Below are positions 1 to 7,374 of a stretch of DNA of 21,022 nucleotides, piece by piece. The notes beneath the pieces were generated by a model. That model ran no database searches and was not told where the DNA came from. It saw only the letters and a list, made by a program, of their open reading frames with translations. A program made the position numbers and the translations under genes. The stretch comes from Micrococcales bacterium (GTDB lineage Bacteria > Actinomycetota > Actinomycetes > Actinomycetales > Microbacteriaceae). The stretch covers positions 1-21,022 of the forward strand of contig CANESN010000003.1 in assembly GCA_947441105.1 (NCBI GenBank). Reading direction: 5' to 3'. Each line of letters opens with the position of its first letter. Within the stretch, counting starts at the first letter, position 1.

Positions 1-72
1 AATGGCATCGACAGGGACAATTTGACTTGAGATCAGCAACGTTGCCGCGACCGTGGTGCAAACAAAACACAT
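1..72 (-). CDS. N-terminal fragment of an exported protein (runs off left edge)
   Basis: Reading leftwards, an ATG at 70-72 is preceded by a good ribosome binding site (GGGAGAA, five bases before the start) and opens an uninterrupted frame to the window edge. The 24 visible residues begin MCFVCTTVAATLLISS and end VDAI. They form a hydrophobic stretch ending in a V-x-A pattern like a signal-peptidase site, so the product is probably exported. The n-region lacks Lys or Arg, which is unusual for a Sec signal. An in-frame TTG eleven codons upstream would add an Arg but has no visible ribosome binding site. The gene follows the protease gene on the same strand after a 93-base gap. Its function cannot be told from this fragment. 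Confidence 0.5.
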   Translation of the reverse strand, partial: MCFVCTTVAATLLISSQIVPVDAI

Positions 73-165
73 AGTTTCTCCCGTTGATAAAACTCTAACC
101 AACAAAGCCAAACCTAGAAATCTACTTTTGCCCGAATGTCTTCAGACAGAAGTAACGCAACCTAC

Positions 166-1824
166 CTAGTTCTTTAGCGTCACTAAAACTTTGCCAATTG
201 TCGAGGTGGAGGTTGAGGTCTTGAACTGATAGAAAGTGGAAAGGCTTGGGTTTTGCTTTTTCGCAAAATCGCAAGCAGCTTTAGCCCGGGCTGTTGCTAG
301 AGACTTCTCTGTGCTGGTCGCCCTGGTGGAGATGATTCCGCTGCAAACAAACTTTGTGGTCCAACCATTGAGAATCAGTAGACGATTGATTGAATTTTGC
401 TGGGTGGCACTTAGCTTTGAGGATTTTGCGCTAAAGGAAGGCAGAGTTGCGGATTTCAGTTGTCCAGCAGCTGTGCCGCCACCTGCCTCGCTACCCGGCT
501 TGGCTGCTAGTTGAGTCGACCAGATTGGATTGGCCGAGTCACACTTCACGACTATCGTGCACAGCAGGGTTGAACTTCGAGCAAAACCCAGACTCTCAGA
601 TTCCAAAAGCTTGTAGGTGGCAATTCCTAAGACTCTGCCTTCACGATCGAAGATTGGACCACCAGAGTTTCCAGGGTTTAGCGAAGCCGAAACTCCAAAC
701 TCACTGCCGTCTGCAACCACCTTGGAAACAAGCCCGTCGGTTAGGTAGCCGTCGAGACCCCTTGGAGAGCCTATGACACCAACCCACCAGCCCTGAGCAG
801 GCTTTTCTCCCCTGAAACTAAGCGTTGGCAGCGCCATCTTGGTATAGATACCCGCAAGGTCCTTGGTTGCATCCGCCGAGGCGATATAACCAATAGCGGA
901 GTTGCCATCGTTGTCCGTGAGGGTTACCTCCCCTGCACCTAAGCAGTCGTCAACCACGTGGTGGTTGGTAACCAAGAAAGTCTTCATGCCCTGAGCGGTT
1001 ACCGAAGCTGGGATCGACACCTTGGCGGCCCAGCCGGTGCCAAGCCCCTGACCGCAGAAGACTGTTACCACAGACTTTAGGACCTCAGGACTTAGGGCTA
1101 CTAGGTCATTAGGAGCAGCCCCCGGACTATTGACCGAGTAAAGGGCTTGCGATGCCAAAGATGGCAGTGCTAGGCCGGTTACGGTTGCTGCGCTATTGAG
1201 CTTGTGTGTGACCTTGAAGAAACTATCTTCTGGAACGTAGTCAAACCCGGAGTTGTCGTTCTCGTTGTAGTCCGCGTAAGCCTGAATTCCGAAGGTCTTT
1301 GGAAGCTTTAGGCAGTTGTATGGCAGCTTGAAGCCCACCCAAGAAACCTTTTCCTTGAGATTGCTAAAGAAAACTGCCGAACAACCGGACACTTCCCGAT
1401 CACGCTTCTCGTCGTGGACATAAGCGGGAGAACCAAAGCTTCCATCCAAGGTTTCCAAGCCGGTTTCTACCCTGAAATCCTCAGCGCCGTCGTTATTGGA
1501 ATCGATCATCACCATGGCCCAGGAGCCCAACCGGTCGTTGAACTGAGCCGCCTGAAGTGGGGCCGCAAAATCGATGTAGAAATAATGGAAATCCGGTGCC
1601 TCTGAGAATTCTGCGTAGGAGACATTCAAAACATTGAAGTTTGCCGGTGTGCCGGCTTGGGTATAAGTGTCAGCCGGTGACTCTTGATAGTTCTGAATAG
1701 CCGCTGAAGCAGGGTTAGTCAGTAAAACCAAAGACAACAGGGCAGCTGCGCTAGCTGTAATCCAACGCTTGATCACTAGACGCCCCAATCTACTTTCAAC
1801 CACTATTCTCAAGCCTAGGCCCAT
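166..1824 (-). CDS. secreted trypsin-like serine protease with C-terminal extra domain
   Basis: This is a chymotrypsin-fold (S1C/HtrA-like) endopeptidase predicted to act outside the cytoplasm. The catalytic triad is visible: His289 in TNHHVVDDC, Asp322 in TKDLAGI and Ser387 in NPGNSGGPIF. An Ala-rich signal segment (about residues 21-41, ending NPASA) directs export. Residues about 45-215 are a non-protease N-terminal region with an acidic Asp/Asn-rich patch (DYNENDNSGFDY) that could bind calcium. No PDZ domain follows the protease. Instead a low-complexity linker (about 440-470) leads to a roughly 75-residue C-terminal segment whose ARAKAACDFAKKQNP part resembles the helix of OmpA-like domains seen in actinobacterial surface proteins. 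Neither ATG 1824 nor the in-frame GTG at 1776 has a clear ribosome binding site; the GTG would give a more typical signal peptide (MIKRW...). The substrate is unknown. Confidence 0.85.
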   Translation of the reverse strand: MGLGLRIVVESRLGRLVIKRWITASAAALLSLVLLTNPASAAIQNYQESPADTYTQAGTPANFNVLNVSYAEFSEAPDFHYFYIDFAAPLQAAQFNDRLGSWAMVMIDSNNDGAEDFRVETGLETLDGSFGSPAYVHDEKRDREVSGCSAVFFSNLKEKVSWVGFKLPYNCLKLPKTFGIQAYADYNENDNSGFDYVPEDSFFKVTHKLNSAATVTGLALPSLASQALYSVNSPGAAPNDLVALSPEVLKSVVTVFCGQGLGTGWAAKVSIPASVTAQGMKTFLVTNHHVVDDCLGAGEVTLTDNDGNSAIGYIASADATKDLAGIYTKMALPTLSFRGEKPAQGWWVGVIGSPRGLDGYLTDGLVSKVVADGSEFGVSASLNPGNSGGPIFDREGRVLGIATYKLLESESLGFARSSTLLCTIVVKCDSANPIWSTQLAAKPGSEAGGGTAAGQLKSATLPSFSAKSSKLSATQQNSINRLLILNGWTTKFVCSGIISTRATSTEKSLATARAKAACDFAKKQNPSLSTFYQFKTSTSTSTIGKVLVTLKN

Positions 1825-1950
1825 CTTGAGCTAGCAGAATTATGCAACCACAGGCCGACACTTTTTTATTGGGGACAGCAACGCTATTGGCGAACTATCA
1901 GGTATTAGTCAGATTTCACCCCTAGCCTTGGAGTCGAATGTGAGGGTCAA

Positions 1951-2430
1951 ATGAGCGATCAGGAATTCCGCTTGACCGAAGGGTCGAAAGCGCCTTCCTT
2001 TAGCCTGCTGGACCAAAATGGCCAAGAGTTTTCCTCGGAGAAACTGGCTGGCCAGAAGGCCGTTTTGTACTTCTACCCCGCAGCTGGGTCACCTGGCTGC
2101 TCCAAAGAAGCGGCAGATTTCCAAGATCGCATTTCCGAATTCACCGCTAAGGGCTATGCAGTAATAGGAATCTCTCCTGACGAGCCGGCAAAACTAAAAG
2201 ACTTTGAAGACGCCCAGCAACTAACTTTCCCGCTTTTGAGTGACCCGGACTTTATCGTCCACAAGGCCTATGGGGCATTTGGCACCAAGACTCTCTACGG
2301 CAGAACCTATAAGGGTGTGCTTCGCTCGACCGCGATCGTAGATGAGAACTCCAACGTCACCGCCGCTTATTACAGCGTCAAGTCAACCGGTCACGTTGAG
2401 ATGTTGCTAAAGCACATCAATCAGCGCTGA
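1951..2430 (+). CDS. bcp: thioredoxin-dependent peroxiredoxin, BCP/PrxQ type (1-Cys)
   Basis: This is an AhpC/TSA-family peroxidase of 159 residues, the usual BCP length, which reduces hydrogen peroxide and organic peroxides in the cytoplasm. The peroxidatic Cys50 lies in PAAGSPGCSKEA, a variant of the usual P-K-D-x-T-P-G-C-T motif in which the Thr before Pro is Ser and the Lys-Asp is Ala-Ala. The conserved Arg125 is present in LRSTAIV. Cys50 is the only cysteine: the resolving cysteine five residues later in Escherichia coli BCP is Ala here (KEAAD). The enzyme must therefore use an external thiol to resolve its sulfenic acid. A GAGGG ribosome binding site precedes the ATG. The gene converges on the next membrane-protein gene and overlaps its end by 10 bases. 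Confidence 0.93.
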   Translation: MSDQEFRLTEGSKAPSFSLLDQNGQEFSSEKLAGQKAVLYFYPAAGSPGCSKEAADFQDRISEFTAKGYAVIGISPDEPAKLKDFEDAQQLTFPLLSDPDFIVHKAYGAFGTKTLYGRTYKGVLRSTAIVDENSNVTAAYYSVKSTGHVEMLLKHINQR

Positions 2431-2801
2431 AACATCTCTCGAACTGACTTACTAAACAGCAGGATAAAAACTGCTGTTGCTGGAATCAAAAGCAAAGCAC
2501 CGATGAGCAAATTGCCAAACTCTCCTGCGAAGCTCGCAACGCCAATAGAGGCGATCAAAAGCTGAAGCACCATGGCTGGCGTGTGAGCCCAGCGTGACCT
2601 ACGCCAAAGCCCGAGCACAATGTTGCTGCTCCACAATCCAGCTGCAATCAAAAGGCCGACCAGAAACAGTGCAGACACCAAGGATGTTGGAGTCTCAACA
2701 AAAATTAGGACCACTACCCACGCCAGTAAACCCCAGATAGCTAGGGACTGAATCGCAATAACGCTCGCGGAAATAACCAACTTGAGTCCTGGGTTAGACA
2801 T
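2421..2801 (-). CDS. small integral membrane protein, function unknown
   Basis: This 126-residue product is almost wholly hydrophobic. Four membrane helices are likely (about residues 8-35, 40-63, 75-95 and 97-117), with short basic stretches (LWRRSRWAH, and KSVREMFQR at the end) that would face the cytoplasm. I recognise no enzyme or transporter motif and no charged residues inside the helices suggesting transport. The 3' end overlaps the peroxiredoxin gene by 10 bases and the 5' end faces the whiB gene, so it appears to be transcribed alone. Uniform codon use and an intact frame support a real gene. Confidence 0.7.
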   Translation of the reverse strand: MSNPGLKLVISASVIAIQSLAIWGLLAWVVVLIFVETPTSLVSALFLVGLLIAAGLWSSNIVLGLWRRSRWAHTPAMVLQLLIASIGVASFAGEFGNLLIGALLLIPATAVFILLFSKSVREMFQR

Positions 2802-2914
2802 TTTGGGTCTTGATTTCCTCTCCCAGTTGTGAAACCATTTGGGGGTTGCAACATTGACTTTACCCGCTTGATTGGCGGGATTTCGGTTTGAAAACTTAGG
2901 AATAACAGAACATT

Positions 2915-3169
2915 ATGGATATGACTTGGCTAAACCAGGCCCGTTGCCTCAATGAGGACCCTGAGCTCTTCTTCCCAGTGGGCAACACCGGACCAGCGCT
3001 GGAACAAATCGAGCAAGCCAAATCCATTTGCCGCCAGTGCAACGTAGCCGCTAACTGCCTTGAATACGCCATCAAAGAGAACCAGGACACTGGTGTTTGG
3101 GGCGGTCTTTCTGAGGATGAGCGTCGCTCACTAAAGCGTCGCTACGCAAGAGCTCGTCGCGCCAGCTAA
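2915..3169 (+). CDS. whiB1: WhiB-family iron-sulfur transcriptional regulator (WhiB1-like)
   Basis: WhiB proteins are actinobacteria-only [4Fe-4S] proteins that bind the primary sigma factor and respond to nitric oxide or redox. All four cluster cysteines are present in the right spacing: Cys11, Cys39, Cys42 and Cys48 (C-x27-C-x2-C-x5-C). They are followed by the G-V-W-G-G turn (residues 60-64), the sigma-contact element of the family, and a basic C-terminal tail (KRRYARARRAS) that would bind DNA. The stretch DPELFFPVGNTGPAL is characteristic of the WhiB1 branch, and the 84-residue length fits. ATG 2915 or ATG 2921 could start translation; neither has a strong ribosome binding site, and an AGGA lies about 14 bases before the first. 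A strong terminator follows directly. Confidence 0.93.
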   Translation: MDMTWLNQARCLNEDPELFFPVGNTGPALEQIEQAKSICRQCNVAANCLEYAIKENQDTGVWGGLSEDERRSLKRRYARARRAS

Positions 3170-3181
3170 TAGAACTTAAAG

Positions 3182-3216
3182 AAAAACCCGGGAAGCTTAC
3201 GCCTCCCGGGTTTTTT
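3182..3216. terminator. strong bidirectional rho-independent terminator
   Basis: A perfect 12-base inverted repeat (AAAAACCCGGGA / TCCCGGGTTTTT) surrounds a 10-base loop, with a T run on the right and, read on the other strand, a T run on the left. It lies 12 bases after the whiB stop and 27 bases before the end of the convergent aldose epimerase gene. It can therefore end both transcripts. Confidence 0.92.
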
Positions 3217-3242
3217 GTTATCCGATTCATAGGGTTTAAACC

Positions 3243-4106
3243 TTAGCCTCGATGCTTTAGGCCAAAGCGCATCCAAGTCGATTCGCCACTGGCTAACACC
3301 CGCAGATCTTCTCCGGTGTTGAAGGCATCCGCCGGGCAGGTCTGCGGCTCGATGGCAATTGCGTTACCAGGACCATCCGCCCATGGAAACTTATTGGTTG
3401 TGTAAATCATCAGCCAGGGGGCATTGTCATGCCAGATATCAAGCGCGTGATCGCCGGTTTTCAAGGTTGCCACCGGATTAGTGACCGAGGTGAATTGAGT
3501 GTCTAGTTTTAGGTCCCGAACCAAAACGGCATTGCCCGAACCCAGCCCAATCTCGGCAGCGGGAGTCTGTGAAACCGGAAGCATGTCGGAGCCGTGCACA
3601 GAAGCGATACCGGCGTTCACCTCAATGGTGGTGTCATCACTAAATGTGAAATAGGGGTGGGTGCCAATACCAACCGGCGCATCACCCGATCCCACATTGG
3701 TCACAAAGTAGCTGATGACTAATTCATCTGCAGTTAGCTCGAAGCTGGCTTCCACGAGCAAGTTCCATGGGTAACCAGCAGAAGCTTCAACCTTGGTTGC
3801 CAGCTTTAGGAAACCAACTCGGGTCTCGACTACCTCGAAGGTCGCCTCATCAACCAAGCCATGCATCGCATTTCCCCGACCATCTCGAATCTCAAGCTGA
3901 TACTGATTGCCCAGAAATTCGTAGCGACCCTCGGCGATGCGATTAGGCCAAGGTGCCAAGAGGCTGCCGGCATAAGTTTTAGGCTCGAGGTTTACCTCTG
4001 GAATCACAAGGTGATTTCCAAAACGCAATCCTACCAGCGCCGAGCCAACCAAGTTGATGACCGCTTCGGCATCACCATGGGTGAGGGTATAGGTGGGATT
4101 AGCCAT
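3243..4106 (-). CDS. galM: aldose 1-epimerase (mutarotase)
   Basis: This cytoplasmic enzyme interconverts alpha and beta anomers of galactose, glucose or arabinose. Family landmarks are visible: PWPNRI (residues 53-57), the His of NAMHGL (His82), the general acid in GTHPYF (His150) and the catalytic base Glu253 in AIEPQTCP. The 287-residue length fits the short actinobacterial mutarotases. It begins two bases after the original araA stop and has no ribosome binding site of its own, so its translation was probably coupled to araA and may now depend on the araA remnant. The neighbouring galT-galK pair lies on the other strand. Its present substrate is likely galactose, but its operon origin points to arabinose; sequence alone does not settle this. 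Confidence 0.9.
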   Translation of the reverse strand: MANPTYTLTHGDAEAVINLVGSALVGLRFGNHLVIPEVNLEPKTYAGSLLAPWPNRIAEGRYEFLGNQYQLEIRDGRGNAMHGLVDEATFEVVETRVGFLKLATKVEASAGYPWNLLVEASFELTADELVISYFVTNVGSGDAPVGIGTHPYFTFSDDTTIEVNAGIASVHGSDMLPVSQTPAAEIGLGSGNAVLVRDLKLDTQFTSVTNPVATLKTGDHALDIWHDNAPWLMIYTTNKFPWADGPGNAIAIEPQTCPADAFNTGEDLRVLASGESTWMRFGLKHRG

Positions 4107-4108
4107 TC

Positions 4109-4361
4109 TTAGAACTTAGAAGCCAACCGGTAGTAAGCCGATGACCACTGCAGTTCCTTGCGAATTGAAACCGACGTGGTGCTGTGATCGATGTTCACCA
4201 GTTCCACTCCTGCGATGCGAGCAAAGTCCTGAATGGTTGCCTCTGACACCGAGTTGGTCGGTTACAAGCTGAGACTGCTCGGCAACTTGGCGAAGGGTCT
4301 CATCTCCGTAGAGGTTTTGGCTTCCAGTTACAAACCAAATCTCAAACTTCTGCTTTGACAT
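4109..4361 (-). pseudogene. araA: L-arabinose isomerase remnant: large internal deletion plus frameshift
   Basis: An intact family member of about 500 residues converts L-arabinose to L-ribulose. Here only the ends remain. From the ATG at 4361 (preceded by GGGAG) the frame reads like the AraA N-terminus: [20 protein letters not shown]. About residue 37 the similarity stops. The neighbouring frame, from about 4255 to a TAA at 4109-4111, then reads like the AraA C-terminus: [13 protein letters not shown], then [12 protein letters not shown], matching the family ending where Arg-Trp-Asn-x-x-Tyr-Tyr is usual. About 1.25 kb has been lost and the join is out of frame. The shifted frame ends at 4116 as an 81-residue product that cannot be active. 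It still ends only nine bases before galM, so it could act as a translated leader. Confidence 0.88.
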
Positions 4362-4575
4362 GACACTCCCTCACTGCAACGCTGCTTAATAACTGCCAAG
4401 TTAGCGTTCACATCGAGTGGTTCAAAAGGAGAAGTTTGTATCTGGCATAACAGTTTCATTTCACTGCATGCCAAATAGAGACCTTTTTTAAATGCGAATT
4501 GATTTCAGGATTACCAGAATCGAAATTGTTTGATTTTGAGCCTATCCTTTATAGATAACCGAATCAGGAGTCATT
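4362..4575. promoter_or_regulatory. divergent control region between araA remnant/galM and galTK
   Basis: This 214-base gap holds signals for both directions. Leftwards, the araA remnant keeps its ribosome binding site and a LacI-type operator candidate (listed separately). An inverted repeat TGGCAT / ATGCCA (4443-4448 and 4468-4473) lies further out and includes a possible leftward -35 (TTGGCA). Rightwards, a possible galT promoter is TTGTTT (4526-4531) and TATAGA (4550-4555) with an 18-base spacer, followed by CAGGAG (4565-4570) before the TTG start. The promoter assignments are by eye and weak. Confidence 0.4.
4398..4413. promoter_or_regulatory. LacI/AraR-type operator candidate upstream of araA remnant
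   Basis: AAGTTAGCGTTCACAT is an imperfect palindrome centred on CG, of the type bound by LacI-family regulators. It differs at three of sixteen positions from the perfect palindrome ATGTTAGCGCTAACAT that I recall for actinobacterial arabinose regulators. It lies 36 bases before the araA remnant start. No regulator gene is present in the window. Confidence 0.45.
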
Positions 4576-5655
4576 TTGAGTGCCAAAGAGCGAATCGAAG
4601 CGAAGCTTTTCGATGGCCGTGACCTCTACTATTTTGATGACCAAGGTTCGGCTCTACCCGCTCAGCGCAAGGCCGATCTAAGAGAAAAAGACTCTCGCCC
4701 GCAGACAGCAGAACTTCGATTTGATGCCCTAACCGGCGACTACATCACCGTTGCCAGTCACCGTCAAAGCCGAGCATTTTTACCTCCGGCAAACATCTGC
4801 CCGCTTTGCCCAACAACAGCCACTAACCTCTCTGAGCTACCTGACAACTTCGATGTTGCGGTCTTTGAAAACAAGGGTCCAGCCTTTGGCCCTGAGACCG
4901 GTGAAATTACTCCAGCTGGAGATCAGCCCTTTGGATTTTCCACTACCGCTTTTGGTCGCTGCGAGGTTGTGGTCTTTAGCCCTCAGCATGAGGGCAGCCT
5001 GGGCTCAATGCCGGTGAGCCGAATCGAAACTGTGATTCGAGCCTGGAGTGATCGCACCCGCGATCTCTACAACCAACCCGGTGTTGTGCAGGTGTTCCCA
5101 TTCGAAAACCGCGGTCAGGAAATTGGAGTCACCCTCCACCACCCGCACGGTCAGATCTACAGTTACCCATTTGTCACCCCTAAGACCAAGCAGCTTTTGG
5201 CTGCAATCGAAAGCTACGGCCCTAACTTTTTCCAGGACCTCTACGACTTTGAATCGAGGGGCGAGCGAGTGATTCTCGAGAGCGAGCACTTCATCGCTTA
5301 CGTGCCATTTGCAGCTAGGTGGCCGATTGAGATTCACGCCCTGCCCAAGCGAGCAGTACCGGATTTCTCCGAGCTAAATGAATACGAGATTGCCGATTTG
5401 GCTGGTTTCTATAGGACGCTGCTGCAGGCTGTTGACAAGATCTACGACTCCCCAACTCCATACATTGCCGCTTGGCACCAAGCCCCGAAGGTGGAGAAGC
5501 GGAACCAGTTCCGCCTGATGCTGCAAATCACTTCTCCTCGTCGAGCTGCAGACAAGTTGAAGTATCTAGCCGGTTCTGAGGCAGCCATGGGTGCCTGGGT
5601 GGGAGATGTGACTCCGGAGGCAACGGCTCAAAGGCTCCGTGAGGTAATGCAGTGA
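4576..5655 (+). CDS. galT: galactose-1-phosphate uridylyltransferase
   Basis: This Leloir-pathway enzyme transfers UMP between UDP-glucose and galactose 1-phosphate. The active-site motif HPHGQIYSYPF (residues 189-199) carries the nucleophilic His191. The metal site is complete by comparison with Escherichia coli GalT: Cys75 and Cys78 in CPLC, His138 in SPQHEG and His189. Length (359) is normal. Translation starts at a TTG with a good CAGGAG site five bases upstream; no better ATG is near. The stop overlaps the galK start by four bases (GTGA), so the two are translationally coupled. No galE or sugar transporter lies in the window, so UDP-galactose epimerisation must be supplied from elsewhere. 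Confidence 0.96.
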   Translation: MSAKERIEAKLFDGRDLYYFDDQGSALPAQRKADLREKDSRPQTAELRFDALTGDYITVASHRQSRAFLPPANICPLCPTTATNLSELPDNFDVAVFENKGPAFGPETGEITPAGDQPFGFSTTAFGRCEVVVFSPQHEGSLGSMPVSRIETVIRAWSDRTRDLYNQPGVVQVFPFENRGQEIGVTLHHPHGQIYSYPFVTPKTKQLLAAIESYGPNFFQDLYDFESRGERVILESEHFIAYVPFAARWPIEIHALPKRAVPDFSELNEYEIADLAGFYRTLLQAVDKIYDSPTPYIAAWHQAPKVEKRNQFRLMLQITSPRRAADKLKYLAGSEAAMGAWVGDVTPEATAQRLREVMQ

Positions 5656-6791
5656 ATCTAACTGCAAATGCCCAAGCGGGATTTCTATCAAGTTTTGGCT
5701 ACGCACCAACCGGTGTTTGGTCTGCTCCGGGAAGAGCAAACCTGATTGGCGAGCACACCGATTACAACAATGGTTTCGTGCTTCCCTTTGGCATCAACTT
5801 CCGCACCTATGCGGCGGTGTCCTTGCGTACTGATCGAATCTGCAAAGTGGTGAGTGAGATCGACAGCAGGGTCTATGAGATTTCACTGGATGACCCAAAG
5901 CCAACCGGATTGGACTGGGCGCTTTATCCACTTGGCGTGGCATGGGTAATGAGAGATAAGGCAACATCCGGTTTTGATTGCTACATCACCTCTGATGTTC
6001 CAATTGGTGCAGGGCTTTCTTCGTCTGCCGCAATCGAAAGCTCTATGGCAAGTGCGCTGAATGAGCTTTGGGGCGCAGGTCTTAGCCGCAAGGAACTTGC
6101 CCTTATTGGCCAGAAGGCTGAGAACCAGGTCGTTGGTGCACCAACTGGAATCATGGACCAAACCGCTTCGATGATGGCCCAAAACGATGCCGCTGTCCTG
6201 ATTGACTGCCAAAGCTTAGAAATCACAGTTGTTGACCTAGGACTCAGTAAGCACGACCTAGTGGTTGCGGTTATCGATACTCAGGTTTCACACTCCCATG
6301 CTCACGGTGGTTACGGTTCGAGAAGAACCTCCTGCGAAGTTGGTGCAAAGGAGCTTGGAGTTGCATCGCTTCGAGAACTCTCGCTCTCAGATCTGCCAAG
6401 AGCTCAATCCCAACTTGACGACGAGACTTTTAGGCGAGTGCGTCACATCATCACCGAGAACCAACGAGTGCTCGACACTCTAATTGCGCTTCGCGAAGGC
6501 AACCTTGCCTCCTTGGGCAGATTGCTTTTGGAATCCCACGCCTCGATGCGAGATGACTTTGAAATCTCTGTTGCGGAATTGGACCTAGCAGTTGAAACAG
6601 CAATGGCAACCGGCGCGATCGGTGCTCGCATGACCGGCGGTGGATTTGGTGGTGCAGCCATTTCGATCATCCACAAAGACAAGCTTGCGGAACTTGCAAC
6701 AAACTGCGAGCTCGCTTTTGCAAAGGCTGGCTTCAAAGCGCCAAGGGTGTTCTCGGTCACCCCATCTGAAGGTGCTAAGCGAGAGCTCTAA
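5652..6791 (+). CDS. galK: galactokinase
   Basis: This GHMP-family kinase phosphorylates alpha-D-galactose at C1 with ATP in the cytoplasm. It shows the galactokinase signature GRANLIGEHTDYN (27-39), the ATP-binding loop PIGAGLSSSAAIESS (117-131), the catalytic Asp169 in GIMDQT and the third GHMP motif MTGGGFGG (327-334). At 379 residues it is full length. It starts with GTG overlapping the galT stop by four bases and is therefore the second gene of a galTK operon. Its 3' end overlaps the convergent nicotinamidase gene by four bases, leaving no room for a separate terminator. Confidence 0.96.
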   Translation: MNLTANAQAGFLSSFGYAPTGVWSAPGRANLIGEHTDYNNGFVLPFGINFRTYAAVSLRTDRICKVVSEIDSRVYEISLDDPKPTGLDWALYPLGVAWVMRDKATSGFDCYITSDVPIGAGLSSSAAIESSMASALNELWGAGLSRKELALIGQKAENQVVGAPTGIMDQTASMMAQNDAAVLIDCQSLEITVVDLGLSKHDLVVAVIDTQVSHSHAHGGYGSRRTSCEVGAKELGVASLRELSLSDLPRAQSQLDDETFRRVRHIITENQRVLDTLIALREGNLASLGRLLLESHASMRDDFEISVAELDLAVETAMATGAIGARMTGGGFGGAAISIIHKDKLAELATNCELAFAKAGFKAPRVFSVTPSEGAKREL

Positions 6792-7372
6792 GCAGTTGCC
6801 GCAACTGCAACGCCAGCATCAACCAGCTCATCGATCGCAGCCTCAGTGGTAGCTGCCGCTACCCCGGCGGTCAAAGAGGTAATAACTCGAACTTCCAAAC
6901 CGAACTTCTTGGCATCAAGGGACGAGGCTCGAACGCAGTAGTCGGTTGCAATGCCAACCACATCTACCTCGGTAATCCTCAAGCGAGTTAGTAGGTCCTG
7001 AATCTTTTCGCCAGAATCTGTGGCGCCATCAAAGATGGAGTAGCCGGGCTGGTCCTGACCTTTTTTGATGTGGATGTCTATCAGAGAAATATCTAGATTC
7101 GGGTGGTATTCGGCACCGGTGGTGCCGGCAATGCAGTGCAGCGGCCAGGTGTTCACGAAATCCGGGTCAGTACCTGCGGCTGGAAAGTGACCGCCGTTTG
7201 CACTATTTGGCGTGTGCCAATCCCGGGATGCAATCACAATGTCGTATTGGGATTTATTGCCATTGAGATAGTTGGTGATGCTACTTGCAACGTGTGTGCC
7301 ACCCTGACAGGCCAAAGCGCCGCCCTCGCAAAAATCGTTCTGCACATCAATGACGAACAGGGCCTTGGACAT
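6788..7372 (-). CDS. pncA: nicotinamidase / pyrazinamidase
   Basis: This isochorismatase-fold hydrolase converts nicotinamide to nicotinate for NAD salvage. The triad is visible: Asp9 in FVIDVQNDF, Lys104 in IKKGQD and Cys146 in GIATDYCVR. The metal ligands match those of Mycobacterium tuberculosis PncA: Asp51 and His53 in SRDWH, His62 in GGHF and His79 in WPLHC. At 194 residues it is the usual length. The ATG lies two bases after the stop of the upstream carboxypeptidase gene, with only a weak ribosome binding site, so the two form a coupled operon. Confidence 0.95.
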   Translation of the reverse strand: MSKALFVIDVQNDFCEGGALACQGGTHVASSITNYLNGNKSQYDIVIASRDWHTPNSANGGHFPAAGTDPDFVNTWPLHCIAGTTGAEYHPNLDISLIDIHIKKGQDQPGYSIFDGATDSGEKIQDLLTRLRITEVDVVGIATDYCVRASSLDAKKFGLEVRVITSLTAGVAAATTEAAIDELVDAGVAVAATA

Positions 7373-7374
7373 TG

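Noticed and set aside
236..776. Rightward frames of 92 and 109 codons inside the protease gene
   Set aside because: They are antisense to a well-supported protease coding region and resemble no known protein.
2896..3090. 64-codon frame antisense to whiB
   Set aside because: It lies wholly over the whiB gene, has no ribosome binding site and its composition mirrors the opposite strand.
4116..4361. Novel 81-residue protein divergent from galT
   Set aside because: Its first half is the AraA N-terminus and the second half is an out-of-frame reading of the AraA C-terminus, so it is a pseudogene product rather than a new protein.
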